Assembly: GCA_002170775.2 (NCBI GenBank)
Contig: NHIP02000003.1
Coordinates: 48,931 to 109,370, forward strand
DNA length: 60,440 nucleotides
Source: Euryarchaeota archaeon TMED192
Lineage (GTDB): Archaea > Thermoplasmatota > Poseidoniia > Poseidoniales > Thalassarchaeaceae
Direction: 5' to 3'
A program made the position numbers and the translations under genes. How positions within the stretch are numbered: position 1 is the first letter of the stretch; each line of letters starts with the position of its first letter. Shown here in pieces: positions 24,343 through 32,707 of this stretch. The notes beneath the pieces are model-generated. The model did not search any database. It was given only the letters and a program-made list of their open reading frames with translations, and had not been told where the DNA came from.

Positions 24343-26901
24343 TTAACTGCCGGGGCGTGTATCTATGGCATATCTACTCCTGCCAATGAGTAATCTGGCC
24401 ATGACCATAGAGTTGCCCTGCATGGTTTCGATATGCGCCATATCGGGCCATTTATCGAAGGGTTGGGCTAGCCATCCGACCATCTTGTGACTCTTTCCAT
24501 CTACTGGGGGGGAACCCGATGAGGCCTTTTCCAAGGCCATTAAGAGATCAGATATGTGAATTAATTGTAAATCCTCGAGAGCTTCTAGACCCATTTCAGA
24601 TTGTATTGCGTCTTCGAGTCTTCGAAGTAAGTCATTACTCTGCCCGGGGTGTTCTAATCCTTCTGTTCCCGGGAGAGAGTGGTATTCGCCTTTAGGCCTG
24701 AGTATTAATGCAGCCCAGGGGATGGAAGATAGCTTTGGTTGATTCCACCAATCTTCCATTTTGATGATGTTCAACAATAATTGTTCAGATAATGGTGCAT
24801 ACCACTCCATGGGAAGATGCTGGATTACAAGGCTTGAGAAAGAGGGGGTCAATCTACCTCTTCCCTGCGTTATGCGGACGAATCTTGACCATGTGCTAAG
24901 ATCTGAATTTGGATGTCCAATCGCTGATTTATGGACCTCATTAAAGAATTCATCCAGATTTTCTAAACCTTGTACTTTCATCGCAGCGGAAAGTGTGTCA
25001 ACAGATATTTCAGGTGGATTCTGGAGCCACGCGGGGATGGCCCAACTTTTGAGATCCTCGATCATGTCTCTTGAGAGATGATTTGCAAAGGTTAGGAGTC
25101 GTGAAGCAACCCATGATGACCCGCGGGAAGAAAATTCTGCGGGAGTCATTGGTCGCACATCGAAAGCGAAATTTGGATTTTCAGATATTATTTGGCTGAA
25201 TTGTTCCGAATAAGCTGTTTGGAGATCGGGGGTGGTTTGATTCATCAACTCATGGACTTCGTATTCAGGCATATCCTCAAGACGAATCATTGCTAACCAT
25301 TTGATGTGCACCCTATCCCCGATTCGTTTCCATCTATGCCACCTGAGGCCGGGGGGCGTGGCTATCAGAGATGCTTCCGGATGCTCCGCTTCAATAGAGT
25401 TGGCCCAATCCTCATTTTGGCCAAGCATCTCACTTATAGATTCTAGAATAATGGGGTCAGAAGACTCTGAAGAGTCTAATTGAACTTCCAACTTTGATTG
25501 GATTGGGCCTATTTCGTCTATCTGTGTCGTAGGAAACCGATTTCGCTTCCCATCGTCGATACGAACAGGAGATGATAATCCGGCTGGATCTGAATATCTT
25601 GTCCAAGGGAGTGGCCTCGTAGAATCGGCACTCAATCTTGCTACTCCGGGGATATTGACTGAAGGGTCGATTTGTATTATGCCTCTATCCAAATGTCTCA
25701 TACAATCATGAATTAGATATTCTGGGAGATCTTCTTCAATTTCAACCCGCATAGGAATCTGGGCATTTGTTTGGATGGCCCACTCAATCAGGGAATGTCT
25801 TGCTCTAACGCCTAGATTGGAAGTATTAAGACGAATATCATTGATTTCTTTGATTTCAAAAAGGGAGTCCCCCCAATCTAGTCTGAATCGCCGCAGAGTT
25901 TCTTCAGGGACACGTGATCTTCTTCTAAATAATATTCTATCTTTCAAGGCTTGTGTCCTTCGACGAAGTTCAGAAGGATTTGTTCTTGGATGTGCTAAAC
26001 GTATCCAATTATCCAGTACCTCCAAAGGGAATACGGATTGGTGATTCTTGTTGTCTTGTATCCTGCCAATTGTAACAAATTCATCAGGGGTAATTCTGGA
26101 TATTAATGATTTACCCATCCGTCCTTCGATATCGACTACAAGTATTTCAGGCGAAAACACGGGTGTGGAATTGGGATGTATCGTTCCTAAACGTATACTA
26201 TATTCAGAATATGACGAAAATGGATGTATCGCCAAATCGAACCTAGGTGTAAACCAAGTTCCAGGAGTGATTGAAATTGGCCTTCCGGATTCAATTATTC
26301 GAGCATGAAAAATGCATAACGGCCTATTGACTTCAGAGAAGGACTCAATCTTATTTGGGTCTCCAGACGCACTCGGTGCAGCGCATAATTTTCCCGTATG
26401 TGGATTGATCCATCGACGAATTTTATTTTCTACTTCGGCAAGTATCCAAATGACCCCTTCGTTTCCACTGGAATCCGTAATGGGAAGAGGACGATCCGGG
26501 ACTGCTATCGAAGCCTGATCGAATGGCAAGGTGGAGGCGAGTAGAAGTTGGTCCCGATCACGCGATACCATGCACACTGCGTTACTTGAAGGAGGAATCG
26601 GCTTACATGATTGGACTCTATGAGCTTCGTCCAACATTATTGCCTCTCTACCTCTGTGTGTCAGGTATATCGAGGAGCCGCGAGTTCCTGGGTCTGCAGT
26701 ACTACTGACCATTCCCTCATTTCTGAGACGTTTCAACTCAGCAGAAACATGTGGCATCCTAAGACCAGTCTGTCGAGATATCTGGGCTACTGTCAAATCA
26801 GAACGAGAGAGGGCGAAAAGAACCCTTCTACGGTGGAGTCCCCGGATTCTCCGAGGTTTGTCTTCAGAGTTGGGAGATATGATCTCGGCCATCAATGACA
26901 C
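24343..26901 (-). CDS. Very large winged-helix protein of unknown function (852 aa)
   Basis: 852 residues. Residues ~20-90 are a winged helix-turn-helix: RRVLFALSRSDLTVAQISRQ, then RMPHVSAELKRLRNEGMV and a wing ending LTHRGREAIM, as in MarR/ArsR-like regulators. The remaining ~750 residues match no family I recognise. They are rich in Trp, Pro and Ser and include RRRTQALKDRILFRRRSR. No P-loop, membrane segment or zinc cluster is evident. A regulator with a large sensing or scaffold domain is the simplest reading. It diverges from the small wHTH gene across a 303-bp AT-rich spacer. Confidence 0.85.
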   Translation of the reverse strand: MSLMAEIISPNSEDKPRRIRGLHRRRVLFALSRSDLTVAQISRQTGLRMPHVSAELKRLRNEGMVSSTADPGTRGSSIYLTHRGREAIMLDEAHRVQSCKPIPPSSNAVCMVSRDRDQLLLASTLPFDQASIAVPDRPLPITDSSGNEGVIWILAEVENKIRRWINPHTGKLCAAPSASGDPNKIESFSEVNRPLCIFHARIIESGRPISITPGTWFTPRFDLAIHPFSSYSEYSIRLGTIHPNSTPVFSPEILVVDIEGRMGKSLISRITPDEFVTIGRIQDNKNHQSVFPLEVLDNWIRLAHPRTNPSELRRRTQALKDRILFRRRSRVPEETLRRFRLDWGDSLFEIKEINDIRLNTSNLGVRARHSLIEWAIQTNAQIPMRVEIEEDLPEYLIHDCMRHLDRGIIQIDPSVNIPGVARLSADSTRPLPWTRYSDPAGLSSPVRIDDGKRNRFPTTQIDEIGPIQSKLEVQLDSSESSDPIILESISEMLGQNEDWANSIEAEHPEASLIATPPGLRWHRWKRIGDRVHIKWLAMIRLEDMPEYEVHELMNQTTPDLQTAYSEQFSQIISENPNFAFDVRPMTPAEFSSRGSSWVASRLLTFANHLSRDMIEDLKSWAIPAWLQNPPEISVDTLSAAMKVQGLENLDEFFNEVHKSAIGHPNSDLSTWSRFVRITQGRGRLTPSFSSLVIQHLPMEWYAPLSEQLLLNIIKMEDWWNQPKLSSIPWAALILRPKGEYHSLPGTEGLEHPGQSNDLLRRLEDAIQSEMGLEALEDLQLIHISDLLMALEKASSGSPPVDGKSHKMVGWLAQPFDKWPDMAHIETMQGNSMVMARLLIGRSRYAIDTRPGS

Positions 26902-27204
26902 CCACTGTCAATCATAACATGTTTTACTAACCATTTATTCTATTAAAATGTTATTTTTGTTATATTATATTACATATTTCCAGTAGAAAATAACTTATTG
27001 TCGTTGCAATGTACTCATTAAGTCGGCAAGATGAGGGCTATTCCTGCAACTTGATGTAACCAAAATGCTGACTCGACCAAGAAGCGTTATATTGTGGTCG
27101 ATTGTCCTGTGCTATAACGCTGAGGCGGAGGGTTACTGAGAAAGGCTGCAATAGTCTTTCAAATAGCCTTCTGGTAATGCGTTTGAAGCGGAGGTGCAGA
27201 TCTA
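26902..27204. promoter_or_regulatory. Divergent regulatory spacer between two wHTH genes
   Basis: 303 bases. The left part (about 26915-27000) is strongly AT-rich with several TATA-like stretches and probably serves the leftward 852-residue gene. The right part contains an exact 8-bp inverted repeat (27084-27091 and 27113-27120). The small wHTH gene has GGAGGTG about nine bases before its ATG, a clear ribosome-binding site. No ORF of useful size is present. Confidence 0.5.
27084..27120. repeat. Perfect 8-bp inverted repeat, candidate operator
   Basis: GCGTTATA at 27084-27091 and its exact reverse complement TATAACGC at 27113-27120, separated by 21 bases. The centre-to-centre distance is 29 bases, close to three helical turns, so a dimeric wHTH pair could bind one DNA face. 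The right arm contains a TATA-like sequence, so binding could block TBP. It lies 84 bases upstream of the small wHTH gene. Confidence 0.5.
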
Positions 27205-27465
27205 ATGAGAACAACAAGACTTAGAGAAAAAATCAAGAAATTCCTGAACGAGAGGGGGCAGGCGAACACTACTGAGATTCTCGAGCATGTCAATTCGACA
27301 ATGCGCCATGGCACTACCCCTCAGCAACTCGGCAATGTACTTTCAAAGGACAAAGATATTCGCAAGATAGCGACAACGAAGCGTGGGGGCGCCCTCTCAG
27401 GGAGATACGAGATATGTGTCTGGACGCTTCGAGAGGACGAGCGAAATCCTGGACTTCAAGGATGA
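27205..27465 (+). CDS. Small winged-helix DNA-binding protein
   Basis: 86 residues. KIKKFLNERGQANTTEILEH followed by TTPQQLGNVLSKDKDIRKI reads as helix, turn, recognition helix, then a wing (TTKRGGALSGRYEICVW). This is the compact wHTH plan with basic surface residues. A strong GGAGGTG ribosome-binding site supports the start. A perfect inverted repeat upstream suggests autoregulation. It converges on fba with a 2-bp gap. Targets are unknown. Confidence 0.78.
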   Translation: MRTTRLREKIKKFLNERGQANTTEILEHVNSTMRHGTTPQQLGNVLSKDKDIRKIATTKRGGALSGRYEICVWTLREDERNPGLQG

Positions 27466-27467
27466 TC

Positions 27468-28475
27468 TCATATTTCAAGATCTGATGACCAAGCGCCTAC
27501 TGCGGCGAGAGCATTCATTTTCGAGCGATGGCGAAGTCTCGCTTGGGCGCCTTCAACGTCCGACTTCGACCATAGCGAGAGGGCATCTGCAAGCAGTGCG
27601 CGGCCGAATGAAAATGTCAACGGCCAAGGAGCATTTCCAATAGTCAGATTGGTCTCATTAAGATGGGATGTTGCATCGATATCCGACTGTCCGCCAGACA
27701 AGAATGCGACTCCCGCGACTTCTTGCGGGACTGTTTCTTTGAGCACCTCTGCAGTCGCCCTTCCAACAGATTCTGCATCTTCCTTTTCAGCTTCTGCACC
27801 TGATAATACCATATTCGGTTTGAGAATCGTACCTTTGAGGTTAACACCCTGAATTTTACACTCTGAATATACCGCTTTCAATATTCTGGACGTGGTTCTA
27901 GCGCACTGCTCTAACCCATGGGGCCCTGACATCAAAACTTCAGGTTCTATGATCGGGACTATGCCCTGTTCTTGACATATTGCAGCATACCTTGCAAGAG
28001 CATGTGCATTTACTGAGATTGCGGCGGCACTTGGGAGATCTCCTGATATCTTAATCACGGCTCTCCACTTGGCAAATCTTGCTCCCATGCGATAGTATTC
28101 TTCGCATCGGCCCCTCAATCCATCAAGGCCCTCGGTAACTGTCTCTCCTTCGTGCCATGAAAGAGGCTTTGCCCCAGTATCCACCTTTATCCCTGGAATA
28201 ATTCCTTTAGAAATCAGATAATCTGGAATTGGGGTACCGTCATCCATCTTCTGCCGTATGGTCTCATCAAACAGTATCACTCCCGAGATATACTCCTCGA
28301 TTCCTTCTGAAGAAAACATAGCTGTTCTATATGCTCTGCGAGTGTGCTCACTCGGTTCCACGTTCACGGCCTCCAATCGTTTTGACATCGTTCCGTTGCT
28401 TTCGTCGGCTGCTAGAATGCCTTTACCGGATGCGACTAGGTTCTGTGCGATTTGTTCCAATGACTGGGACGGCAT
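27468..28475 (-). CDS. fba: Class I fructose-bisphosphate aldolase (bacterial/eukaryotic type)
   Basis: 335 residues. GKGILAADESNGTMSKRLE, the catalytic-region EPEVL, the Schiff-base lysine in GTILKPNMV and GVAFLSGGQS identify the classical class I aldolase of animals, plants and some bacteria. This is not the archaeal DhnA type or the bifunctional archaeal FBP aldolase/phosphatase. It interconverts FBP with DHAP and GAP. It is the last gene of a leftward run moaE-moaC-glpX-fba, 58 bp after glpX, so a gluconeogenic aldolase/phosphatase pair is encoded together. Confidence 0.95.
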   Translation of the reverse strand: MPSQSLEQIAQNLVASGKGILAADESNGTMSKRLEAVNVEPSEHTRRAYRTAMFSSEGIEEYISGVILFDETIRQKMDDGTPIPDYLISKGIIPGIKVDTGAKPLSWHEGETVTEGLDGLRGRCEEYYRMGARFAKWRAVIKISGDLPSAAAISVNAHALARYAAICQEQGIVPIIEPEVLMSGPHGLEQCARTTSRILKAVYSECKIQGVNLKGTILKPNMVLSGAEAEKEDAESVGRATAEVLKETVPQEVAGVAFLSGGQSDIDATSHLNETNLTIGNAPWPLTFSFGRALLADALSLWSKSDVEGAQARLRHRSKMNALAAVGAWSSDLEI

Positions 28476-28533
28476 ATTCTACAGACACCCTACTAGAGGT
28501 TTGGAAATGAAGGCATCGCCTTGAAGGGCTGCA

Positions 28534-29481
28534 TCATAGAGTGCTTTCTAAAATTGATCTGGTTGATGTTTTAACATCGATAATCTCTGAAGTCACAATC
28601 ATGTTGCCTTCCTGATTCTTGCGGACTCCTGGGACCCTTCCAGGGCAAACTCCTGACCCGATGTATACCGCATCGCTAGAAGCACAGAGTTCATCTCGGT
28701 CCCAAATATCGTCGATTCGGTCTCCAACCATCTTCAATGCTCTCTCTTGATGGTCCTTTGTTGTGGTAACGAGTCGTCCTTCGAAAGGGGCATCTAGTCC
28801 ACGAAGTGCTGTAGCGGTGATTACCCCCTCAGGTGCTGCCCCTATACCCATCAGAAGGTCGGTGTTTGAGTCAGGGTCTGCTGCATCAAGCGCCGCTGCT
28901 ATATCTCCGTCTCCAATCAACCGGACCTTAGCACCTATTCCTTCTATTCTCGAGATCAAGTCTGTATGTCGAGGGCGGTCCATTACCACCACAGTCAAAT
29001 CGGATATTGGGCGGTCGAGTACATGGCTTGTAGCTTCTATATTGTACTGAGCGGACCCCTCCAGACTTATCTCGCCTTTCAGTATCGAGGGGCCTGCAAT
29101 CTTGTCCATGTAGCAGTCAGGGGCATGAAGTAAAGCACCTCTTGGGGCTGCCGCCAGAACAGCCATGGCATTTGGGAGATCATTTGCAACATGATTGGTG
29201 CATTCAAGAGGGTCTACTGCTATGTCTATCATCTGAGCGTTCTCTAAACCTTGACTGGAACCTAATGGCTCACCGATCCAAAGCATGGGGGCATCATCTC
29301 GTTCTCCCTCTCCTATGGCGACTCTGCCATCGAATGGGATTGTATCGAAGACATCGCGCATTGCCTCTACAGCTGCCCCGTCAGCGGCTTTTCCGTCTCC
29401 TTTGCCTACCCAGCCGTAGGCTGCAGCTGCAGCTGAGGTTGTAGCACGAAGAAAATCCGCTGTCAAATCTCGAACTGGCAC
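28534..29481 (-). CDS. glpX: Class II fructose-1,6-bisphosphatase GlpX
   Basis: 315 residues from a GTG at 29481. The N-terminus (VRDLTADFLRATTSAAAAA) aligns with E. coli GlpX. Motifs include GKGDGKAADGAAV, GEGERDDAPML, DPLECTN and GIGAAPEGV, which bind metal and substrate. It hydrolyses FBP to fructose-6-phosphate. The frame is open to 29700, but that part overlaps moaC; a TTG at 29511 is an alternative start. It lies 26 bp after moaC and 58 bp before fba. Archaea mostly use other FBPase types, so transfer from bacteria is likely. Confidence 0.92.
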   Translation of the reverse strand: MPVRDLTADFLRATTSAAAAAYGWVGKGDGKAADGAAVEAMRDVFDTIPFDGRVAIGEGERDDAPMLWIGEPLGSSQGLENAQMIDIAVDPLECTNHVANDLPNAMAVLAAAPRGALLHAPDCYMDKIAGPSILKGEISLEGSAQYNIEATSHVLDRPISDLTVVVMDRPRHTDLISRIEGIGAKVRLIGDGDIAAALDAADPDSNTDLLMGIGAAPEGVITATALRGLDAPFEGRLVTTTKDHQERALKMVGDRIDDIWDRDELCASSDAVYIGSGVCPGRVPGVRKNQEGNMIVTSEIIDVKTSTRSILESTL

Positions 29482-29507
29482 AGTCGGTTGTAGAGGGGGG
29501 GCAGCAA

Positions 29508-29963
29508 TCAATCCTGCGCAGGATGCTTGTGCTTCGATAGCACCCGTATTCCCTCGATTGAGGTCCCCGGATATTGTCCATCTGAGTCCTTGAGGATTGG
29601 TTTTAACATGTCGAGGGCGCAAAGTAATCCTGCTGATACACCGCAAAGAGCTTCCATTTCGACCCCCGTTTTTGCCGTGGCAGTCACAGTGACTGTACAT
29701 CTCAAACCAAGATCATCATCTTCCCAGTCTACAGTGCAGCTGTCTATGGGGATGGGGTGGCAATGTGGAAGAGATGTGGGCGTATTCTTCACTGCCATAA
29801 TGGCTGCAATTGTCGAAGACGTTCTGAGATCTCCTTTGGATGTCATGCCCTCCAATGCTATTTCCAATACTTTTACCGGGACCGTTAGAACTCCTGTTGC
29901 TATTGCTCGGCGGAACATCGGTTTTTTTGAACCGATATCAACGACTGACGGGTTACTGGGCAT
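29508..29963 (-). CDS. moaC: Cyclic pyranopterin monophosphate synthase MoaC
   Basis: 151 residues with the MoaC signatures KGDLRTSSTIAAIMAVKNT, PHCHPIPIDS and GVEMEALCGVSAGLLCALDM. It converts the MoaA product into cyclic pyranopterin monophosphate in molybdenum/tungsten cofactor synthesis. It lies between moaE (43 bp upstream) and glpX. MoaA, MoaD and the later steps are not in the window. Usual length and intact histidine motif suggest an active enzyme. Confidence 0.93.
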   Translation of the reverse strand: MPSNPSVVDIGSKKPMFRRAIATGVLTVPVKVLEIALEGMTSKGDLRTSSTIAAIMAVKNTPTSLPHCHPIPIDSCTVDWEDDDLGLRCTVTVTATAKTGVEMEALCGVSAGLLCALDMLKPILKDSDGQYPGTSIEGIRVLSKHKHPAQD

Positions 29964-30006
29964 ACATCTCTCTCCATATGGGGGTACTTAGGCGCTCGGA
30001 CGTGAC

Positions 30007-30426
30007 TCAACCAAGTCCCTCTATCCAGTATTCGCCGCTTGAACGGAACTCCTTCTTCCATATTGGTGCCTGGCGCTTTAATTCATCGATGGTCCAACTA
30101 CATGCAGCAAAGGCTTGGGCTCGATGAATTGCCGATACATGTATGCAGACGATCGTTTCACCGGGTTCGACATAGCCGATTCTATGTGCAATAACGATTG
30201 ATTTTAGATTCTGTTCTACAACAGCCTTCTTTCCGATTTCCTCCAAGACTTTGGGGAGTCGGCTTCCCCATGCCTCAAACTCGAGCCCCATTACTTCTTC
30301 ATCGCCGTGGCTAGCTCGTACAAGACCGATGAAAGATGCAACTGCTCCAGCACCATCAGAATTGATCATGGTCATCAAATTAGAAGGAACAAGTTGGCTC
30401 TCTGTGACAATGACCTCGACGACCAT
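30007..30426 (-). CDS. moaE: Molybdopterin synthase catalytic subunit MoaE
   Basis: 139 residues. Signatures are GAVASFIGLVR, a central EFEAW, AHRIGYVEPGETIVCIHVSAIHR and the active-site lysine region APIWKKE. It transfers sulfur from MoaD thiocarboxylate to cyclic pyranopterin. It heads the leftward unit moaE-moaC-glpX-fba and diverges from the FAD reductase gene across 43 bp. No moaD is seen beside it. Confidence 0.93.
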   Translation of the reverse strand: MVVEVIVTESQLVPSNLMTMINSDGAGAVASFIGLVRASHGDEEVMGLEFEAWGSRLPKVLEEIGKKAVVEQNLKSIVIAHRIGYVEPGETIVCIHVSAIHRAQAFAACSWTIDELKRQAPIWKKEFRSSGEYWIEGLG

Positions 30427-30469
30427 GACCGGTGGGCACGAATCTGAGGGATAGGGCTATCTCCATCGG

Positions 30470-31708
30470 ATGAGGCGGGGTGACGTGGGCGAAAGGGTGG
30501 ACATACTCGGAGCTGGCCTTTCCGGTCTTGCGGCTGCGACTATTCTCGCCAAGGCAGGAAAAGAAGTTCATGTCCATGAGGTAAGAAAGGACAGTGGGGC
30601 TCGTTTTGATGGCGACTTCCAAGGGATTGAAAATTGGACTTCTCAGAAAGACTTCTTTGATGAGATGCGCGATTGGGGGCTTGACCCCGGGGCTTTCAAA
30701 TCAGATCCATTCAGCATAGTTGACCTGGTCCACCCAGATGACGTGATAACAAATCCAATCACAGACGGTATTGCGTTTAGAGTGGTGGAACGAGGAACAG
30801 ACAAGCATTGCATAGACCAGGGATTCAAAGAAATGGCGAAATCAGCTGGTGCAAAAATTCACTATGGGACCAAGAAGAATCCTTCGGAATGCGACATAAT
30901 AGCCGCAGGGCCGAAGCAATCGAGTGCAGTGGCGTTCGGAGAGATATTCAAGACCAGTCATGAGAATCATGTAACATTTCAACTCAATGACAAGCTAGCT
31001 CCTGGAGCCTACAGCTACATGATAATCATAGATGGAGTTGGGTTGATTTGTACCTGTCTATGGAGAAAACAGCGTAAGAGTGGTCGCTTCCTTGATGAGA
31101 CTGTAGCATGGTATGATCGTAATTACAAATTAGATAGGGTGCCCATAAAGCGAGTCGGTGGGAAAGGGGATTTCTCAATTCCGGATCGTTATGTCATTGA
31201 TGGCCGCCATTATGTCGGCGAAGCAGGCGGACTTCAGGATTTCATGTGGGGCTTCGGTATGCGATATGCGATAACTAGCGGGGTGCTGGCAGCGAAATCA
31301 ATCATGGGAGAAGCGGATTATGAAGAGGAAGTGCGTGGGCGTCTTCTCCCATTGGTTAAGGCGAGTGCGACTAATCGATTCTTGATGAACAGAATGGGCG
31401 ATAGGGGATTCAAGGCAGTAGCAAGATACTGGATGAGGGATCAGAAGCGTTCAGGAGATGGGTTACGATTCATGAGGCGGATTTACGAACCGGGTCTCTT
31501 GAGAAGAATGATCTGGCCCGTGGCTCGATTGGCGATGTTGAGAAAGGGGGCATCTTCAGATGGTCGCCGGCATCTCCGTATGCCTTTTCGAAAGGCGCTC
31601 AAGAGAGATATATGGGAGCCGAGCACCGAGGCCTTAGAGGTGTCAGAACAGTGGAAAAAGACGCAGAAGAAAGGTGCCAGTACTTCTTTCAGTAGTTCTG
31701 ATCAGTGA
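30470..31708 (+). CDS. FAD-dependent oxidoreductase, geranylgeranyl-reductase-like
   Basis: 412 residues. The N-terminal dinucleotide fold is VDILGAGLSGLAAATILAKAG followed by VHVHEV. A later VGEAGGLQDFMWGFGMRYAITSG matches the FAD-binding segment of the geranylgeranyl reductase family, which saturates isoprenoid chains of archaeal lipids. The C-terminal ~100 residues are basic with hydrophobic stretches, suggesting membrane association. It is the first gene of a rightward run leading into the crotonase and BoxB-like genes (61 bp before the crotonase). It could act on lipids or on a product of that pathway. Confidence 0.82.
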   Translation: MRRGDVGERVDILGAGLSGLAAATILAKAGKEVHVHEVRKDSGARFDGDFQGIENWTSQKDFFDEMRDWGLDPGAFKSDPFSIVDLVHPDDVITNPITDGIAFRVVERGTDKHCIDQGFKEMAKSAGAKIHYGTKKNPSECDIIAAGPKQSSAVAFGEIFKTSHENHVTFQLNDKLAPGAYSYMIIIDGVGLICTCLWRKQRKSGRFLDETVAWYDRNYKLDRVPIKRVGGKGDFSIPDRYVIDGRHYVGEAGGLQDFMWGFGMRYAITSGVLAAKSIMGEADYEEEVRGRLLPLVKASATNRFLMNRMGDRGFKAVARYWMRDQKRSGDGLRFMRRIYEPGLLRRMIWPVARLAMLRKGASSDGRRHLRMPFRKALKRDIWEPSTEALEVSEQWKKTQKKGASTSFSSSDQ

Positions 31709-31769
31709 CCTCATGAGGTCTAAATCCGTTAATCGCTTGGTTGATATGGGCGTTTGAGGCCGGCGATGC

Positions 31770-32630
31770 ATGGCTGAATGGCCCAAACTTACCCCGATGA
31801 AGAATAGACTCGTCAACTATGGCGTGACTGACAATGGTGTTGCCATTATAGAGTTGACATCAGACTCCGATGGTGCACCACTTGAAGAGGGAAAAACTGC
31901 AGTCAACACGTACACCAGGGAAATGTGGCACGACATTGATGATGCCATCTTGAGTGCGCGCTTCGATGATGAAGTAAGTGTTATTCTGATAACAGGGCAT
32001 GGAGATAAATTCTTCTCGGCTGGTGCTAGCATAAAATATCTCAATCGGCTTACTCCTCGCTACAAGTACTTCTTCTGCCTCCATGCCAATGAGACTTTGA
32101 GCCGGCTTGAGCAAACACCTAAGCTCGTTGTCGCCGCGCTGAACGGCCACACAGTAGGAGGAGGGCTCGAAATTGCAATGGCAGCAGACATCAGAATTGC
32201 CCGTAAGGGAAATTTCCAAGTCGGTCTTCCAGAGGTCTCGCTCGGAGTTTTGGCTGGTACGGGTGGCACAGCTAGGCTTTCACGGCTGGTAGGAAAGGCA
32301 AAATCAATGGAAATAATGGTCACTGGGAGAAAATTCCAATTCGAAGAGGCAAAAGACATGGCTCTTGTACATGATGTGTATGACAGTATGAGTTTGGAAG
32401 AGTTCCGCCAAGATGTCCTGGATTATGCGAGTCAGTTCTCCTTGCCATTTGCTGCAGCAAAGGCGATTGGAAATATCAAGAGAAGCGTGCAGAGCGGTCT
32501 TGAAATACCATTAGAATATCATCTTGCATTAGAACGTGAGTTACAATCTGACCTCTTCCAATCAGATGATGCGAAAGCAGGTATAGCGGCGTATGTGGAC
32601 AAGAAAACTCCCAAATTTACTGGACAATAG
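31770..32630 (+). CDS. Enoyl-CoA hydratase/isomerase (crotonase) near BoxB-like gene
   Basis: 286 residues. The oxyanion-hole strands ITGHGDKFFSAGASIKYL and NGHTVGGGLEIAMAADIR are present, as are the catalytic-region glutamates GLEIA and LPEVSLGVLAGTGGTARLSR. The family hydrates, isomerises or cleaves acyl-CoA thioesters. It lies immediately before the BoxB-like oxygenase, where Box pathways place BoxC, itself a crotonase-related dihydrodiol lyase, but BoxC is about twice as long. Normal crotonase length argues for a hydratase-type role. Confidence 0.9.
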   Translation: MAEWPKLTPMKNRLVNYGVTDNGVAIIELTSDSDGAPLEEGKTAVNTYTREMWHDIDDAILSARFDDEVSVILITGHGDKFFSAGASIKYLNRLTPRYKYFFCLHANETLSRLEQTPKLVVAALNGHTVGGGLEIAMAADIRIARKGNFQVGLPEVSLGVLAGTGGTARLSRLVGKAKSMEIMVTGRKFQFEEAKDMALVHDVYDSMSLEEFRQDVLDYASQFSLPFAAAKAIGNIKRSVQSGLEIPLEYHLALERELQSDLFQSDDAKAGIAAYVDKKTPKFTGQ

Positions 32631-32707
32631 TTTCTTTCCGTGTTTGATATCCGAAATTTGCTGGTAAAAGCCTGAACTTGAAATACGACCTAGCGGTCAT
32701 CGAGGCC

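Noticed and set aside
24128-24346. 72-residue plus-strand ORF in the GC-rich spacer
   Set aside because: Arg/Pro/Ser-rich with no domain, no clear ribosome-binding site, and its base composition reflects the hairpin-rich spacer rather than a coding pattern.
29482-29700. 5' extension of glpX
   Set aside because: It overlaps moaC in another frame and the sequence does not resemble FBPase; GTG at 29481 aligns with the family start.
31770-32630. BoxC dihydrodiol lyase
   Set aside because: The protein is of ordinary crotonase length (286 residues), about half of BoxC, so only a crotonase call is made.
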